A stretch of 47,762 bases of DNA from Pseudomonadota bacterium (GCA_025357635.1 JANXOV010000006.1:1-47762); one strand, 5' to 3'; shown: positions 38,228-47,301, counted from the stretch's first letter. The notes: a model not told the origin generated them from the sequence alone. Program-made: numbers and translations.

Positions 38228-39649
38228 TCAGCGCGCCGTCATCGCCTTGATGTACTGATAGAAAAACTCATTGCCTTTGTAGAAGGACGCCACGCCCAAG
38301 CGCTCGTCCTGGCCGTGCATGCGAACATCGTCACGATCGATTTCAATTCCGGTCAACACGAACACGGGCATGCCAACCGCGTTCAGATACACCCCGTCGG
38401 TCGCGCCAAGGGATTGCGCGGGAACCACCAACATCCCCGGCCAGAACTGCGATACCAGTTTCTCCAGCGGCTTCATCATCACCGGATTCAAGGGCGGGGG
38501 CGGATAAGCGCGGCGCTCGGGCGCCGTGTCGCTGACTTCGAAGTTGTCCGCGACGAAGCGCACGGTGATGCGGGGGTCCGCCAGCGCGCCGATGATTTCC
38601 TGACGGATCGATTCGGGCGGGTGCCCCGGCAGAATACGGCAATTCACGTTCGCCACAGCCTGCTGCGGCAGTGCGTTGTTCGCGTGCCCGCCCTGCAGGC
38701 GGGTCGGCACGCAGGTGGTGTGCAGTATGGCGTTGTCAGTGATGTCCTCGGACAGACGCGCCACGGCAGCTGGACCCGGCGGGTCGTTCAGGATGGCGCG
38801 CATGTCGGCGGCGCGCTGTCCGGTTTCGATCCGCGACATCTTCTCATAGTAACCGCGCGTCACGGCGTTGAGCTCGGGCGCAAACACGTGCTTCTGCAGA
38901 CGCGCCAGCGCGTTCACCAGGGCATAGATGGCGTTGTCGGGCTCTGGCTCCGAGCTGTGGCCGCCGTGATTTTCCGCGGAGAGCTGAAAATCCGCATACA
39001 CCTTCTCGCTCGCCTGCAGCTTGTAGAACTGCGGCGTGCCGCCCGTGGAGACGACTGAAAAGTCGTCGTGATTCAGCGCAAACTCTGCATCGATCAGCTC
39101 GCGGTGGTTCTTCAGCAGCCAGTCCACGCCGTTGGACTTGCCGCCCTCTTCATCGGCGGTGAGGATGAGAATGATGTCGCGGCTCGGCTTGAACTTTTCC
39201 TGCTTCAAGCGGATGAGCGAGGTCACCATGATGGCATCGCCGTTCTTCATGTCCTGCGTGCCGCGCCCGTAGAAGTAACCGTCCTTTTCCACGAACTTGA
39301 ACGGGTCCATGCTCCAGTCCTCGCGCCGTGCCTCGACCACGTCCAGATGGCCCATGAGCAACACCGGCTTGTGCTTGCCCGTGCCTCGCAGCCGTACCAC
39401 CAGATTGAGTTTGTTATCGTTGGGACCCAGCAGTTGCATGTCGGCGTCGGTAAAGCCGGCCTGCCGCAGGCGCGCTGCCATGGCCTGCGCGGCCGCGGTG
39501 ACATTGCCCACCGAATCGGTGGTGTTGATCTGGATCAGTTCCTTGAAGATGTCGCGCGCCAGCGCGTCTTCGGCTTTGGGGGATTGCGCCTTGACCGCGG
39601 CGCCGGACAGCAACGCGCAGAAGATCACAGACGCCTGCCAGGCATTCAT
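38228..39649 (-). CDS. Exported M20 family metallopeptidase
   Basis: A 473-residue zinc hydrolase with a signal peptide (ASVIFCALLSGAAVKAQS), so periplasmic. The di-zinc site is visible: MGHLDVV (His and Asp), GRGTQDMKNG (bridging Asp), ILTADEEGGKS (Glu-Glu) and, in the dimerisation domain, ENHGGHSSEPEPDNA. LGATDGVYLNAVGMPVFVLT and the C-terminal HGQDERLGV supply the last ligand. It probably cleaves dipeptides or acylated amino acids. It starts 3 bp after the ctaB stop and so belongs to the heme A operon by position, an unexpected tail gene. Confidence 0.93.
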   Translation of the reverse strand: MNAWQASVIFCALLSGAAVKAQSPKAEDALARDIFKELIQINTTDSVGNVTAAAQAMAARLRQAGFTDADMQLLGPNDNKLNLVVRLRGTGKHKPVLLMGHLDVVEARREDWSMDPFKFVEKDGYFYGRGTQDMKNGDAIMVTSLIRLKQEKFKPSRDIILILTADEEGGKSNGVDWLLKNHRELIDAEFALNHDDFSVVSTGGTPQFYKLQASEKVYADFQLSAENHGGHSSEPEPDNAIYALVNALARLQKHVFAPELNAVTRGYYEKMSRIETGQRAADMRAILNDPPGPAAVARLSEDITDNAILHTTCVPTRLQGGHANNALPQQAVANVNCRILPGHPPESIRQEIIGALADPRITVRFVADNFEVSDTAPERRAYPPPPLNPVMMKPLEKLVSQFWPGMLVVPAQSLGATDGVYLNAVGMPVFVLTGIEIDRDDVRMHGQDERLGVASFYKGNEFFYQYIKAMTAR

Positions 39650-39652
39650 GAG

Positions 39653-40567
39653 CTACATCTTGAACAGGAAGTAGTGGTCGAGAATCAGCGCCGCGAACAA
39701 GGCCATCAGGTAGGTGATGGAATATTTGAAGGTGCGCATGGGCAGGTCGGGGCGGCTCCCGCTCATCATGGCCAGCGCGTAGTACATGAAGCGGGCGTTG
39801 AGCGCGATGGTGGCGAACAGGTAGATGAAGCCGCTCATGCCGGTGAGATAGGGCAGCAGTGTCACCAGCACCAGTAAAATGGTGTAAAGCAGAATCTGCA
39901 GCCGCGTGTAGGGGATGCCGTGCGTGACGGGCAGCATCGGGATGCCGACCTTGGCGTACTCGTCGCGCCGCGCGATGGCCAGCGCCCAGAAATGCGGCGG
40001 GGTCCAGGTGAACACGATCAAGAACAGCAGCAGCGCGTTCGGATCGATGCTGTTGGTGACCGCAGCCCAGCCCAGAATGGGCGGCGCGGCGCCGGCGGCG
40101 CCGCCGATGACGATGTTCTGCGGCGTCGCCCGCTTCAGCCATTGTGTGTAGATGACGGCATAGCCGATCAGCGAGCAGAAGGTGAGCGCGGCCGTCAGCG
40201 TGTTCACGCCCAGCACCAGCACCAGCATCGAGGCGGCTCCCAGCGTGCTGGCGAAGACGATGGCGTGACGCTGATCCATGTGGCCGGTGGGCAGCGGGCG
40301 ATGGCGCGTGCGCGCCATGTGCATGTCGATGCGCTGATCCAGAATGTGGTTGAAGGCCGCGGCGGAACCGGAGGCCAGGCCGATGCCCAGCGTGCCGAAC
40401 AGCAGAGCGTTCAAGGGCACCATGCCCGGTGTCGCCAGCACCATGCCGACGATGGCGGTGAATACGATCAGCAGGCTGACCTTTGGCTTGGTCAATTCCA
40501 GATAATCGCGCCAGCCGCTGCTGATCGCAGTGGCGGCAATCAGCGGGTTGTCGGGGCTCACGGCCAT
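39653..40567 (-). CDS. ctaB: Protoheme IX farnesyltransferase (heme O synthase)
   Basis: A 304-residue UbiA-family membrane enzyme that adds a farnesyl group to heme B to make heme O. The Asp-rich prenyl-binding motif [20 protein letters not shown] is intact (NxxxDxxxD), as is the N-terminal [20 protein letters not shown]. Eight to nine membrane helices are evident. The ATG at 40567 is chosen over a longer reading from 40597 because homologues start close to this point. It follows ctaA by 38 bp, making the heme B to O to A pathway complete in this window. Confidence 0.97.
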   Translation of the reverse strand: MAVSPDNPLIAATAISSGWRDYLELTKPKVSLLIVFTAIVGMVLATPGMVPLNALLFGTLGIGLASGSAAAFNHILDQRIDMHMARTRHRPLPTGHMDQRHAIVFASTLGAASMLVLVLGVNTLTAALTFCSLIGYAVIYTQWLKRATPQNIVIGGAAGAAPPILGWAAVTNSIDPNALLLFLIVFTWTPPHFWALAIARRDEYAKVGIPMLPVTHGIPYTRLQILLYTILLVLVTLLPYLTGMSGFIYLFATIALNARFMYYALAMMSGSRPDLPMRTFKYSITYLMALFAALILDHYFLFKM

Positions 40568-40605
40568 GGCGGCAAGATTACCACGAGAGTGTGCCACCGC
40601 CGTCG

Positions 40606-41622
40606 TTACGCGACGCGAACGGCTGGCTGTGGCGAGACGGCTCGCAGCAGGTTCACCATCGACACCACCAGCAGGGCGGCGCCGGCATTATGTGCGGTTG
40701 CGATCCCCAGCGGCACGCCCCACAGCACCGTCGAAATCCCCAGACAGATCTGCAGGATCACCGCGCCCAAAACCGCCAGCCCTGCGAATTTAACCTGACG
40801 CGACGCCCCGTCCAGCCAGGCCATCACGCCCACACTGATCAGAACCGAGCCGGCAAGCACGGCGCCGAGCCGGTGCGTGAAATGAATGGCGATGCGGGCC
40901 GGGGCGGCAAGCACGCCGCCCTCGTAGTCGATCCCCAATCCCCGCCACAGAACGAAGGCGTTGCTGAAATCCATGCTCGGCCAGAAGCTTTGCTGGCAGG
41001 TGGGGAAATCCGGGCAGGCGACCGAAGCGTAATTGGCGCTGGTCCAGCCGCCCAGCGCGATCTGCAGGGCCATCACGCCCAGGCCTGCGAATACGAACAC
41101 GCGCAGGCGGGATTCCGCGGCGCTCAGCGTGCGCCGCTCCGGGTGCCTTGCCAGCCACACCAGCAGGCCCAGTGTCGTCAATCCGCCCAGCAAGTGCGCG
41201 GTCACGATCAAGGGCTTGAGCAGCAAAGTGACCGTGAATGCCCCGAGCGCCCCCTGCAGGCAGACCACCGCGAACAGCAACACCACCGGCAGCAGCGGCT
41301 GCTGCGGGTCCTTGCGGTTCCATACCGCGGTGACCAGCAGACTCACGATCAGCAGCCCCAACCCGGTGGCGAAATAGCGGTGTACCATTTCGTGCAGGGC
41401 TTTGGCGTAGTTGAAGCCGCGATCCGGGTATTGCGCGTTGATCTGTGCCGCCTCGTCCACCGCCTGCGCCGGGTGCAAATGCCCGTAGCATCCCGGCCAG
41501 TCCGGGCATCCCAGCCCCGCATCGGTCAGGCGGACCCACGCGCCCAGTACCACCACGAATGCCGCCAGGCACGCGGCGGCCAGCGCCAGGTTTCGAAACA
41601 AGGTGAGGCGTTGAGTGCTCAT
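40606..41622 (-). CDS. ctaA: Heme A synthase (COX15/CtaA)
   Basis: A 338-residue membrane enzyme that oxidises heme O to heme A. Eight helices carry the four conserved heme-ligand His regions: [33 protein letters not shown] and [10 protein letters not shown]. Two periplasmic Cys pairs are present: [10 protein letters not shown] in the first half and [10 protein letters not shown] in the second. It lies between the Sco-like gene (3 bp) and ctaB. Confidence 0.97.
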   Translation of the reverse strand: MSTQRLTLFRNLALAAACLAAFVVVLGAWVRLTDAGLGCPDWPGCYGHLHPAQAVDEAAQINAQYPDRGFNYAKALHEMVHRYFATGLGLLIVSLLVTAVWNRKDPQQPLLPVVLLFAVVCLQGALGAFTVTLLLKPLIVTAHLLGGLTTLGLLVWLARHPERRTLSAAESRLRVFVFAGLGVMALQIALGGWTSANYASVACPDFPTCQQSFWPSMDFSNAFVLWRGLGIDYEGGVLAAPARIAIHFTHRLGAVLAGSVLISVGVMAWLDGASRQVKFAGLAVLGAVILQICLGISTVLWGVPLGIATAHNAGAALLVVSMVNLLRAVSPQPAVRVA

Positions 41623-41625
41623 AGG

Positions 41626-42195
41626 TCAGCCGATCTGTGACAATTTTAGCAGGCGCTTCAGATCCTCGAGCAAATCCTTCGCCGGCGCAACCGGTGCGTA
41701 GCTCATGATCAGATTGCTCAAGGGGTCGATCACATAGACACTGCCCGGTGCCGCCTGAAGCTGTGCCAGCAGCGGCGCCGCGGCGGCATCGGCGCGTATC
41801 ACCAGCAAATCCGGGTGGTCGCGCTTCAGCAGCTCCAGCGCGCAGCAGTTGCCGGTGGCCACGAACACGCGCTGCAGACGCTCCATGTCCCGGTCCAGCG
41901 CCAGCCGGACCTGCCGCGTGTCGTATAGCGCGCTGCGACAGCGCGCATCGCAATCGCCTTCGCCCACGAACAATACCGTCCACCGATGGCGCAGAAAATC
42001 CGGCGGCGTGCGACCCGCGCCCGCCAGCGTCAGGCTCATGGGCGGCAAAGGGCGCACCGGCTCGAGCAATTCTCCCCGATTCACGCGCTTGACGGGCTGC
42101 AGGCCTGCATGGCCGTAGTACATGACAAACGAGATCGCCAACGGCGCCAGGAACAGCGCCGCCAGAAACAGCAACATGCGCCGGCCTGGGTTCAT
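41626..42195 (-). CDS. Small Sco-like cytochrome oxidase accessory protein
   Basis: A 189-residue protein with one N-terminal membrane helix (LLFLAALFLAPLAISFVMYY) and a thioredoxin-like periplasmic domain. WTVLFVGEGDCDARCRSALY contains CxxxC, the spacing of Sco copper chaperones, followed by RQVRLALDRDMERLQRVFV and the closing VYVIDPLSNLIMSY...LLEDLKRLLKLSQIG. The distal His of true Sco proteins is not apparent. It overlaps the SURF1 stop by 4 bp and abuts ctaA, which supports a role in oxidase copper delivery or redox maturation. The activity is inferred. Confidence 0.85.
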   Translation of the reverse strand: MNPGRRMLLFLAALFLAPLAISFVMYYGHAGLQPVKRVNRGELLEPVRPLPPMSLTLAGAGRTPPDFLRHRWTVLFVGEGDCDARCRSALYDTRQVRLALDRDMERLQRVFVATGNCCALELLKRDHPDLLVIRADAAAAPLLAQLQAAPGSVYVIDPLSNLIMSYAPVAPAKDLLEDLKRLLKLSQIG

Positions 42196-42914
42196 GATTT
42201 CAGATTGCTCACAACGTAGATGATGCACAAGGTCAGCGCCAGCGCGAACCATTGCACTGCATAGGCCACATGGCGCATGGGCGCAAAGCCCGGCGCCGCC
42301 CATTGTCTCAGATAGCCGTCCGGCTCGTTCGCATCCAGTAATACCGTTTCCGCTGCACCGCTCCAGAGGCGGTCGCCCAGCACCGCCCGGATCTCGACGA
42401 TCGAAGGAAAGGCGGCGCGAATCGGAAACGGCGGCGCCAGCGCCGGCGTCTGGCCCATGCGGATGCCCGGTCGAGGCAGAGAGTTGACCCGGCCGCGAAT
42501 GCTGCGCGCACCGGCCGACACGCCCACTGCCGGCAATTCAGCGCGGTTCGCGCCGAGCGCAATCCAGCCGCGATTCACCAGCAGCCATTGGCCGGCGTGG
42601 GTGAGGAAGGGCGTGATGACGAAATAGCCGGCGCGTCCGTCCGCGGCGATCATGTTGTCGATGAGGAATTGGGCGCCTGGGTCGTAGTGCCCGTCGGCCT
42701 CGACATGCCGGTAGCGGTCGATGGGCGTACTGGCCTCGTCGATTCTCTGGGTGCTGCCGGCGCCAGCGGCGAATGCCTCGTACAAAGCGCGCTTTTCATC
42801 GGCTCGATGCAGCTGCCAGCGGCCCAGGGACAACAGCATGACCAGCAGCGCCGCAGTCAGCAGCGTGGCCCACCCGGACGGGGCGAACAGGCGCGAGCCG
42901 ATTCTGACCGGCAC
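42192..42914 (-). CDS. SURF1 family cytochrome oxidase biogenesis protein
   Basis: A 240-residue protein with two membrane helices, one at each end (TLLTAALLVMLLSLGRWQLH and VQWFALALTLCIIYVVSNL), and a periplasmic domain between. SLGRWQLHRADEKRALYEAF, YFVITPFLTHAGQWLLVNRGWI and YAVQWFALAL are family hallmarks. SURF1 helps insert heme A into subunit I. The start is GTG at 42914. It is divergent from the small DUF2909 gene, with 26 bp between starts. Confidence 0.95.
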   Translation of the reverse strand: MPVRIGSRLFAPSGWATLLTAALLVMLLSLGRWQLHRADEKRALYEAFAAGAGSTQRIDEASTPIDRYRHVEADGHYDPGAQFLIDNMIAADGRAGYFVITPFLTHAGQWLLVNRGWIALGANRAELPAVGVSAGARSIRGRVNSLPRPGIRMGQTPALAPPFPIRAAFPSIVEIRAVLGDRLWSGAAETVLLDANEPDGYLRQWAAPGFAPMRHVAYAVQWFALALTLCIIYVVSNLKS

Positions 42915-42917
42915 GCT

Positions 42918-42923
42918 ATACTG
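42918..42923 (+). promoter_or_regulatory. -10 box in the SURF1/DUF2909 divergent gap
   Basis: TATACT lies 17 bp before the plus-strand ATG at 42941, in the only 26 bp separating the two divergent genes. It is likely the DUF2909 promoter; the SURF1 side has no separate clear element. The -35 would lie inside the SURF1 gene. Confidence 0.45.
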
Positions 42924-42940
42924 CTTTGGCGAAACGGTGA

Positions 42941-43150
42941 ATGAGCATGGAAATTAAATACCTGGTGATCTTGATTCTGGCGCTGATCCTGATCAGCCTG
43001 GGCAAGGCGCTGTTTCATCTGTCCAGCGGCAAGGGCAGCAGCGCCGGCATGGTCCGTGCCTTGAGCTGGCGCATCGGACTGTCGGTGACGCTGTTTGCGC
43101 TGCTGATCCTCGCCTACTATCTGGGCTGGATCAAACCCAATACGGGTTGA
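42941..43150 (+). CDS. DUF2909 twin-transmembrane small protein
   Basis: A 69-residue protein with two membrane helices (YLVILILALILISLGKALF and IGLSVTLFALLILAYYLGWI) and a short positive loop (HLSSGKGSSAGMVRALSWR). This matches the DUF2909 family commonly found beside oxidase subunit III and SURF1 genes. It lies on the opposite strand to every other gene of the oxidase locus. It ends 3 bp from the convergent ctaE stop. Its role is unknown; an assembly function is suggested only by position. Confidence 0.87.
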   Translation: MSMEIKYLVILILALILISLGKALFHLSSGKGSSAGMVRALSWRIGLSVTLFALLILAYYLGWIKPNTG

Positions 43151-43153
43151 GAT

Positions 43154-44041
43154 CTACAGCCAGTAAACGAAGATAAACAGGCCCAGCCACACCACGTCGA
43201 CGAAATGCCAGTACCAGGCCACGGCTTCGAAGGCGAAATGCCGCTGCGGCGTGAAGTGGCCCCGCATGATGCGAAACCAGATGACCGTCAGCATGATGGC
43301 GCCAAGCGTAACGTGCATGCCGTGAAAGCCGGTGAGCATGAAGAAGGTCGAACCGTAGATGCCGGTGCCCAGCGTCAGGCCCAGCTCGGTGTAGGCTTCG
43401 TGATACTCCATCGCCTGAAAACCGACGAAGGTGAATCCCAGCAGGAAGGTCAGCGCGAGGAAGAATTTCACCTGCCCGCGGTGGCCTGCGATCAGCGCAT
43501 GGTGCGCAATGGTGATCGTGACGCTGCTGGCCAGCAGGATGGCGGTGTTGATGGCCGGCAATCCCAGCGCCGGAACGGTTTCGAATGAGCCGTTGGCACG
43601 CGGACCCAGGGCGGACGGGCCGTTGCTGGGCCAGGAACCCGCGTAGTCATTCCACAACAGCATTTTGGTGAACACCTTGACGCCGTTGCCGCTGAGCCAG
43701 GGCACCGCCAGTTCGCGCGCGTAGAACAGGGCGCCGAAGAAGGCGGCGAAGAACATGACCTCGGAGAAGATGAACCACATCATGCCCATGCGGAACGAAC
43801 GGTCCACGGCCAGGTTGTACAGGCCGCGCTGGTTTTCCCCGATGACGGTGCTGAACCAAAAGATGAACAGCAGGCACAGCATCACGAAACCGGGCACGAG
43901 TGACCAGGCGGGCAGCCAGCCGTTCAATGCTGAAATGGCGCCGCCCATCAGCGTGAAAAGCGTCACCGAGCCGAAGATCGGCCAGGGGCTGCCGTGCGGG
44001 ATGTAGTAGGAATCGGCGCTTTGCGCGTGTGCGTCAGACAT
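43154..44041 (-). CDS. ctaE: Cytochrome c oxidase subunit III
   Basis: A 295-residue core subunit of the aa3-type oxidase with seven membrane helices. The N terminus YYIPHGSPWPIFGSVTLF, then MMWFIFSEVMFFAAFFGALF (conserved FxxSExxxF), and the C-terminal GFHGMHVTLGAIML...FEAVAWYWHFVDVVWLGLF are all typical. The last segment contains the conserved WHFVDVVWLFLF-type motif. It follows ctaG by 48 bp. Confidence 0.97.
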   Translation of the reverse strand: MSDAHAQSADSYYIPHGSPWPIFGSVTLFTLMGGAISALNGWLPAWSLVPGFVMLCLLFIFWFSTVIGENQRGLYNLAVDRSFRMGMMWFIFSEVMFFAAFFGALFYARELAVPWLSGNGVKVFTKMLLWNDYAGSWPSNGPSALGPRANGSFETVPALGLPAINTAILLASSVTITIAHHALIAGHRGQVKFFLALTFLLGFTFVGFQAMEYHEAYTELGLTLGTGIYGSTFFMLTGFHGMHVTLGAIMLTVIWFRIMRGHFTPQRHFAFEAVAWYWHFVDVVWLGLFIFVYWL

Positions 44042-44089
44042 GATGTTCTTTCATCCAATGATCATTTGAAGGGTGTCATGCGGCGCTGT

Positions 44090-44665
44090 TCAGCGCGCCG
44101 CGGTTTGCGTCAGGTCATAGAAGGCATAGGCGAGGGTCAGCTTGTCCACGTTGGCGGGCAGCTGCGGATCGACGATGAAACGCACCGGCATGTCACGTCC
44201 TTCGCCAGCGCGGAATCTTTGCGGACTGAAGCAAAAGCACTCGGTCTTGTGAAAATACAACGCGGAGCCGCCCGGTGAGACGCTGGGCACTGCCTGCGCC
44301 ACCGAATCCATGCGCGTCAGGTTTCGGGCGAAGAATTTAGCCTCGTAGAGCTTGCCCGGATGAATCCGCAGGGACTTTACCTCGGGATAAAACTCATAGC
44401 TGCCCACCGTCGCCGGATTGGCGATGAACTCCACGGTGATGGTGCGGTTCACATCCACGGCCTCGCGCACGATGGCTGGTCCCGCCTTGGCCTCGGCATT
44501 GCCGATGCCCGCCACTTTGCACAGCACGCCGTACAGCGGCACCAGGGCGAATCCGAATGCGAAGCTGCCGGCGGTGAAAACCAGCAGCCGCTGAGTGAGG
44601 CTGCGGTTGGCCTTGCGGTGTTGTTCGCGCGTCAGGCCATCGCGATTCGGATCCTCGGTGTTCAT
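44090..44665 (-). CDS. ctaG: Cytochrome c oxidase assembly protein CtaG (Cox11 type)
   Basis: A 191-residue copper chaperone that loads the CuB site of subunit I. One membrane helix ([20 protein letters not shown]) is followed by the periplasmic immunoglobulin-like domain. The copper motif CFCF is intact in [14 protein letters not shown], and [15 protein letters not shown] is family-typical. I chose the ATG at 44665 rather than the TTG at 44668, because the ATG overlaps the stop of the small upstream gene by one base (TGATG). Confidence 0.96.
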   Translation of the reverse strand: MNTEDPNRDGLTREQHRKANRSLTQRLLVFTAGSFAFGFALVPLYGVLCKVAGIGNAEAKAGPAIVREAVDVNRTITVEFIANPATVGSYEFYPEVKSLRIHPGKLYEAKFFARNLTRMDSVAQAVPSVSPGGSALYFHKTECFCFSPQRFRAGEGRDMPVRFIVDPQLPANVDKLTLAYAFYDLTQTAAR

Positions 44666-44784
44666 CAATGCGAGCCGCGATACACGGTCAGCGCGATGAA
44701 GCCTGCGTAGATCGCCAGCGCGAGCAGGCCGACACTCAAGGCGCTGTTACGTATGCGGCGGCGCTGTTCGAGTTGTATGCCCAC
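44665..44784 (-). CDS. 39-residue single-helix membrane protein between ctaD and ctaG
   Basis: I read this directly on the minus strand: a GTG at 44784, 2 bp after the ctaD stop, opens a frame of 39 codons that ends in a TGA sharing a base with the ctaG ATG. The protein begins [20 protein letters not shown] and continues with one membrane helix ([18 protein letters not shown]). The basic head puts the N terminus in the cytosol. GAGGTGAAG at the ctaD end is its ribosome binding site. Tiny single-helix proteins are often found at this exact position in oxidase operons and are called small assembly proteins. The function is not shown. Confidence 0.82.
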   Translation of the reverse strand: MGIQLEQRRRIRNSALSVGLLALAIYAGFIALTVYRGSH

Positions 44785-44786
44785 GC

Positions 44787-46373
44787 CTACTTCACCTCAG
44801 GTACGCTCTGGAAGCTGTGGTACGGCGCCGGCGAAGGCAGCGTCCACTCCAGGCCGCGCGGGTTGGCATCCCAGACCTGCGCCGTGGCCTTCTTGCCGCC
44901 GCGAGCACATTGAATGACGACGATGGCGAACAGGATCTGCGACAGTCCGAAGCCGAAGGCGCCGATGGAGGAGACCATGTTCCAGTCCGCGAACTGCACC
45001 GCGTAGTCCGGAATGCGGCGCGGCATGCCGGCAAGCCCCAGAAAATGCTGCGGGAAGAACAGCACGTTGACGAAGATCGTCGACAGCCAGAAGTGCCAGT
45101 TGGCAAGCGTCATGTTGTACATATGGCCCGTCCATTTGGGCAGCCAGTAATACACGGCAGCCATGATGGCGAACACGGCGCCCGGCACCAGCACATAGTG
45201 GAAGTGCGCGACCACGAAGTAGGTGTCCTGGTACTGGAAGTCGGCCGGCACGAAGGCCAGCATGACGCCAGAGAAGCCGCCGATGGTGAACAGGAACAAG
45301 AAGGCGATGGCGAACAGCATGGGCGGTTCGAAGCTCAGCGACCCGCGCCACATCGTCGCCGTCCAGTTGAACACCTTCACGCCCGTGGGCACGGCGATGA
45401 GCATGGTGGACAGCATGAAGAACAGCTGTGCTGCCAGCGGCATGCCCACCGTGAACATGTGGTGCGCCCAGACGATGAAGGACAGGAAGGCGATGGAGGC
45501 CGTGGCGTATACCATGGAGTCGTAGCCGAACAGAGGCTTGCGCGAAAACGTCGGCAAAATCTCCGAAACGATGCCGAACGCCGGCAAAATCATGATGTAA
45601 ACCTCGGGATGCCCGAAGAACCAGAAAATGTGCTGGAACATCACGGGATCGCCGCCACCGGCCGCATTGAAGAAGCTGGTTTTGAAGAAATGGTCGGTCA
45701 GCAGCATGGTGACCGACCCCGCGAGTACCGGCATGACGGCGATCAGCAGGTAGGCGGTGATCAGCCAGGTCCAGCAGAACAGCGGCATCTTCAACAGCGT
45801 CATGCCGGGGGCGCGCATGTTGACGATGGTCACGATGACGTTGATGGCGCCCATGATCGAGGAGATGCCCATCATGTGAATAGCGAAAATCACCATCGGG
45901 AAGCTGTCGCCGCCCTGAATGGACAGCGGCGGATACAGCGTCCAGCCGCCTGCCGCCGCGCCGCCCGGAACGAAGAATGTCAGGATCATCAGCGTGAAGG
46001 CGAAGGGCAGAATCCAGAAGCTGAAGTTGTTCATGCGCGGCAGCGCCATGTCGGGCGCGCCGATCTGCAGGGGCACCATCCAGTTCGCCAGGCCCACGAA
46101 GGCCGGCATGACGGCGCCGAAAATCATCACCAGCGCATGATTGGTGGTCATGGAGTTATAGAACAGCGGATCCACCAGCTGCAGGCCCGGTTTGAACAGT
46201 TCGGCGCGGATGACCATGGCCATGGCGCCGCCGATGAAAAACATGATCAGGCTGAACACCAGGTACATCGTGCCGATGTCTTTGTGATTGGTCGTGAACA
46301 GCCAGCGCTTGATGCCGGTGGCGGGCTGATCGGGGTGGTCGTCGTGAGCGTGCTCAGCGGATGCATGGGCCAT
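44787..46373 (-). CDS. ctaD: Cytochrome c oxidase subunit I
   Basis: A 528-residue catalytic subunit with 12 membrane helices that holds heme a, heme a3 and CuB. Landmarks include TTNHALVMIFGAVMPAFVGL (heme a His), FWFFGHPEVYIMILPAFGIV (CuB His and the cross-linked Tyr), WAHHMFTVGMPLAAQLFFML (two CuB His), and TYFVVAHFHYVLVPGAVFAI (heme a3 and a His). The N-terminal cytosolic HAHDDHP-like region is short. It follows coxB by 27 bp. Confidence 0.98.
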   Translation of the reverse strand: MAHASAEHAHDDHPDQPATGIKRWLFTTNHKDIGTMYLVFSLIMFFIGGAMAMVIRAELFKPGLQLVDPLFYNSMTTNHALVMIFGAVMPAFVGLANWMVPLQIGAPDMALPRMNNFSFWILPFAFTLMILTFFVPGGAAAGGWTLYPPLSIQGGDSFPMVIFAIHMMGISSIMGAINVIVTIVNMRAPGMTLLKMPLFCWTWLITAYLLIAVMPVLAGSVTMLLTDHFFKTSFFNAAGGGDPVMFQHIFWFFGHPEVYIMILPAFGIVSEILPTFSRKPLFGYDSMVYATASIAFLSFIVWAHHMFTVGMPLAAQLFFMLSTMLIAVPTGVKVFNWTATMWRGSLSFEPPMLFAIAFLFLFTIGGFSGVMLAFVPADFQYQDTYFVVAHFHYVLVPGAVFAIMAAVYYWLPKWTGHMYNMTLANWHFWLSTIFVNVLFFPQHFLGLAGMPRRIPDYAVQFADWNMVSSIGAFGFGLSQILFAIVVIQCARGGKKATAQVWDANPRGLEWTLPSPAPYHSFQSVPEVK

Positions 46374-46400
46374 GTCGATGTAACTCTTTAAAAATGTAAC

Positions 46401-47279
46401 TTAGCGGGTGATGACTTGGGCGGTCTGCGCATGGAGCGCGCTGTCGAATGCGGCCTGCTTGGCGTCAGCCTTCTGGGCTCCAACCCATTGCTTGAAGTCG
46501 TCCGGCGTCTTGACCTCGACCACGATGGGCATGAAGCCATGGTCGCGGCCGCACAGTTCCGCGCATTGGCCGCGGTAGAACCCTTCTTTGCCGGCGGCCA
46601 CGCGGATCCACATTTCGTTGACGAAGCCGGGGATGGCGTCGCGCTTCATGCCGAAATCAGGCACCCACCAGGCGTGAATGACATCCTGCGAGGTCAGCAG
46701 CAGGCGCACCTTGGTGCCGCTGGGAATGACCAGTGGCTTGTCCACCGATTGCAGATAATTCGGCACGGATTGGGGATCGATGCCCGAGTTCAGCTGGCGG
46801 GCTTCATTGGAGTCATCCGACAGCGTGGAGAAGTAGCCGACTCCTTCGGCCGCATCCATGTACTGGTACTGCCACTTCCATTGATAGCCGGTGACCCGGA
46901 TGGACAGTTCCGAATTGCGCGTGTCTTCAATCTTGATCAGCGTTGCGGCCGCCGGGACGGCCATGATCACCAGGATGATGACCGGAATGACGGTCCAGAT
47001 GATTTCGGCCTTGGTGCTGTGGACCATGGTCGTGTCGGGCACCGCGCCCTGAGATTTACGGAATTTGAGCAGTGAGAAGATCATCGCGCCGAACACCACC
47101 ACGGCGATGGCCACGCACCACCAGAACCCTTGCATGTGGATGTGGTGAATATCCACGCTCAGATCGGTCACCCCCACCGGGAGGTTGTAGCCATTGGAGG
47201 TGTTGGCCTGGGCGGCCCCGGCCAGAAACCCGGCGGCGGCCAGGCACCTGTTTGCAATTCGACGACTAATGCCACTCAT
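46401..47279 (-). CDS. coxB: Cytochrome c oxidase subunit II
   Basis: A 292-residue subunit with a signal sequence (CLAAAGFLAGAAQAN), two membrane helices (FWWCVAIAVVVFGAMIFSLL and AEIIWTVIPVIILVIMAVP) and the periplasmic cupredoxin domain. VTGYQWKWQYQY is the aromatic electron-entry patch. The CuA site is complete in DVIHAWWVPDFG and QCAELCGRDHGFMP (Cys, Cys, His, Met). There is no C-terminal cytochrome c domain, so electrons come from a separate cytochrome c. AGAGGA precedes the ATG. Confidence 0.98.
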   Translation of the reverse strand: MSGISRRIANRCLAAAGFLAGAAQANTSNGYNLPVGVTDLSVDIHHIHMQGFWWCVAIAVVVFGAMIFSLLKFRKSQGAVPDTTMVHSTKAEIIWTVIPVIILVIMAVPAAATLIKIEDTRNSELSIRVTGYQWKWQYQYMDAAEGVGYFSTLSDDSNEARQLNSGIDPQSVPNYLQSVDKPLVIPSGTKVRLLLTSQDVIHAWWVPDFGMKRDAIPGFVNEMWIRVAAGKEGFYRGQCAELCGRDHGFMPIVVEVKTPDDFKQWVGAQKADAKQAAFDSALHAQTAQVITR

Positions 47280-47301
47280 CTGGAACGTTCCTCTTAACCC
47301 T

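Noticed and set aside
44078-44096. GCGCTG-TT-CAGCGC hairpin at the end of ctaG as a terminator
   Set aside because: There is no T-run, the loop is too short, and it includes the stop codon; ctaE follows in the same direction, so termination is unlikely.
44817-46391. Long open frame on the plus strand (524 codons) opposite ctaD
   Set aside because: It is His/Gln/Arg/Asp-rich with no family match, lies entirely antisense to a well-conserved gene, and is the usual shadow of high-GC coding DNA.
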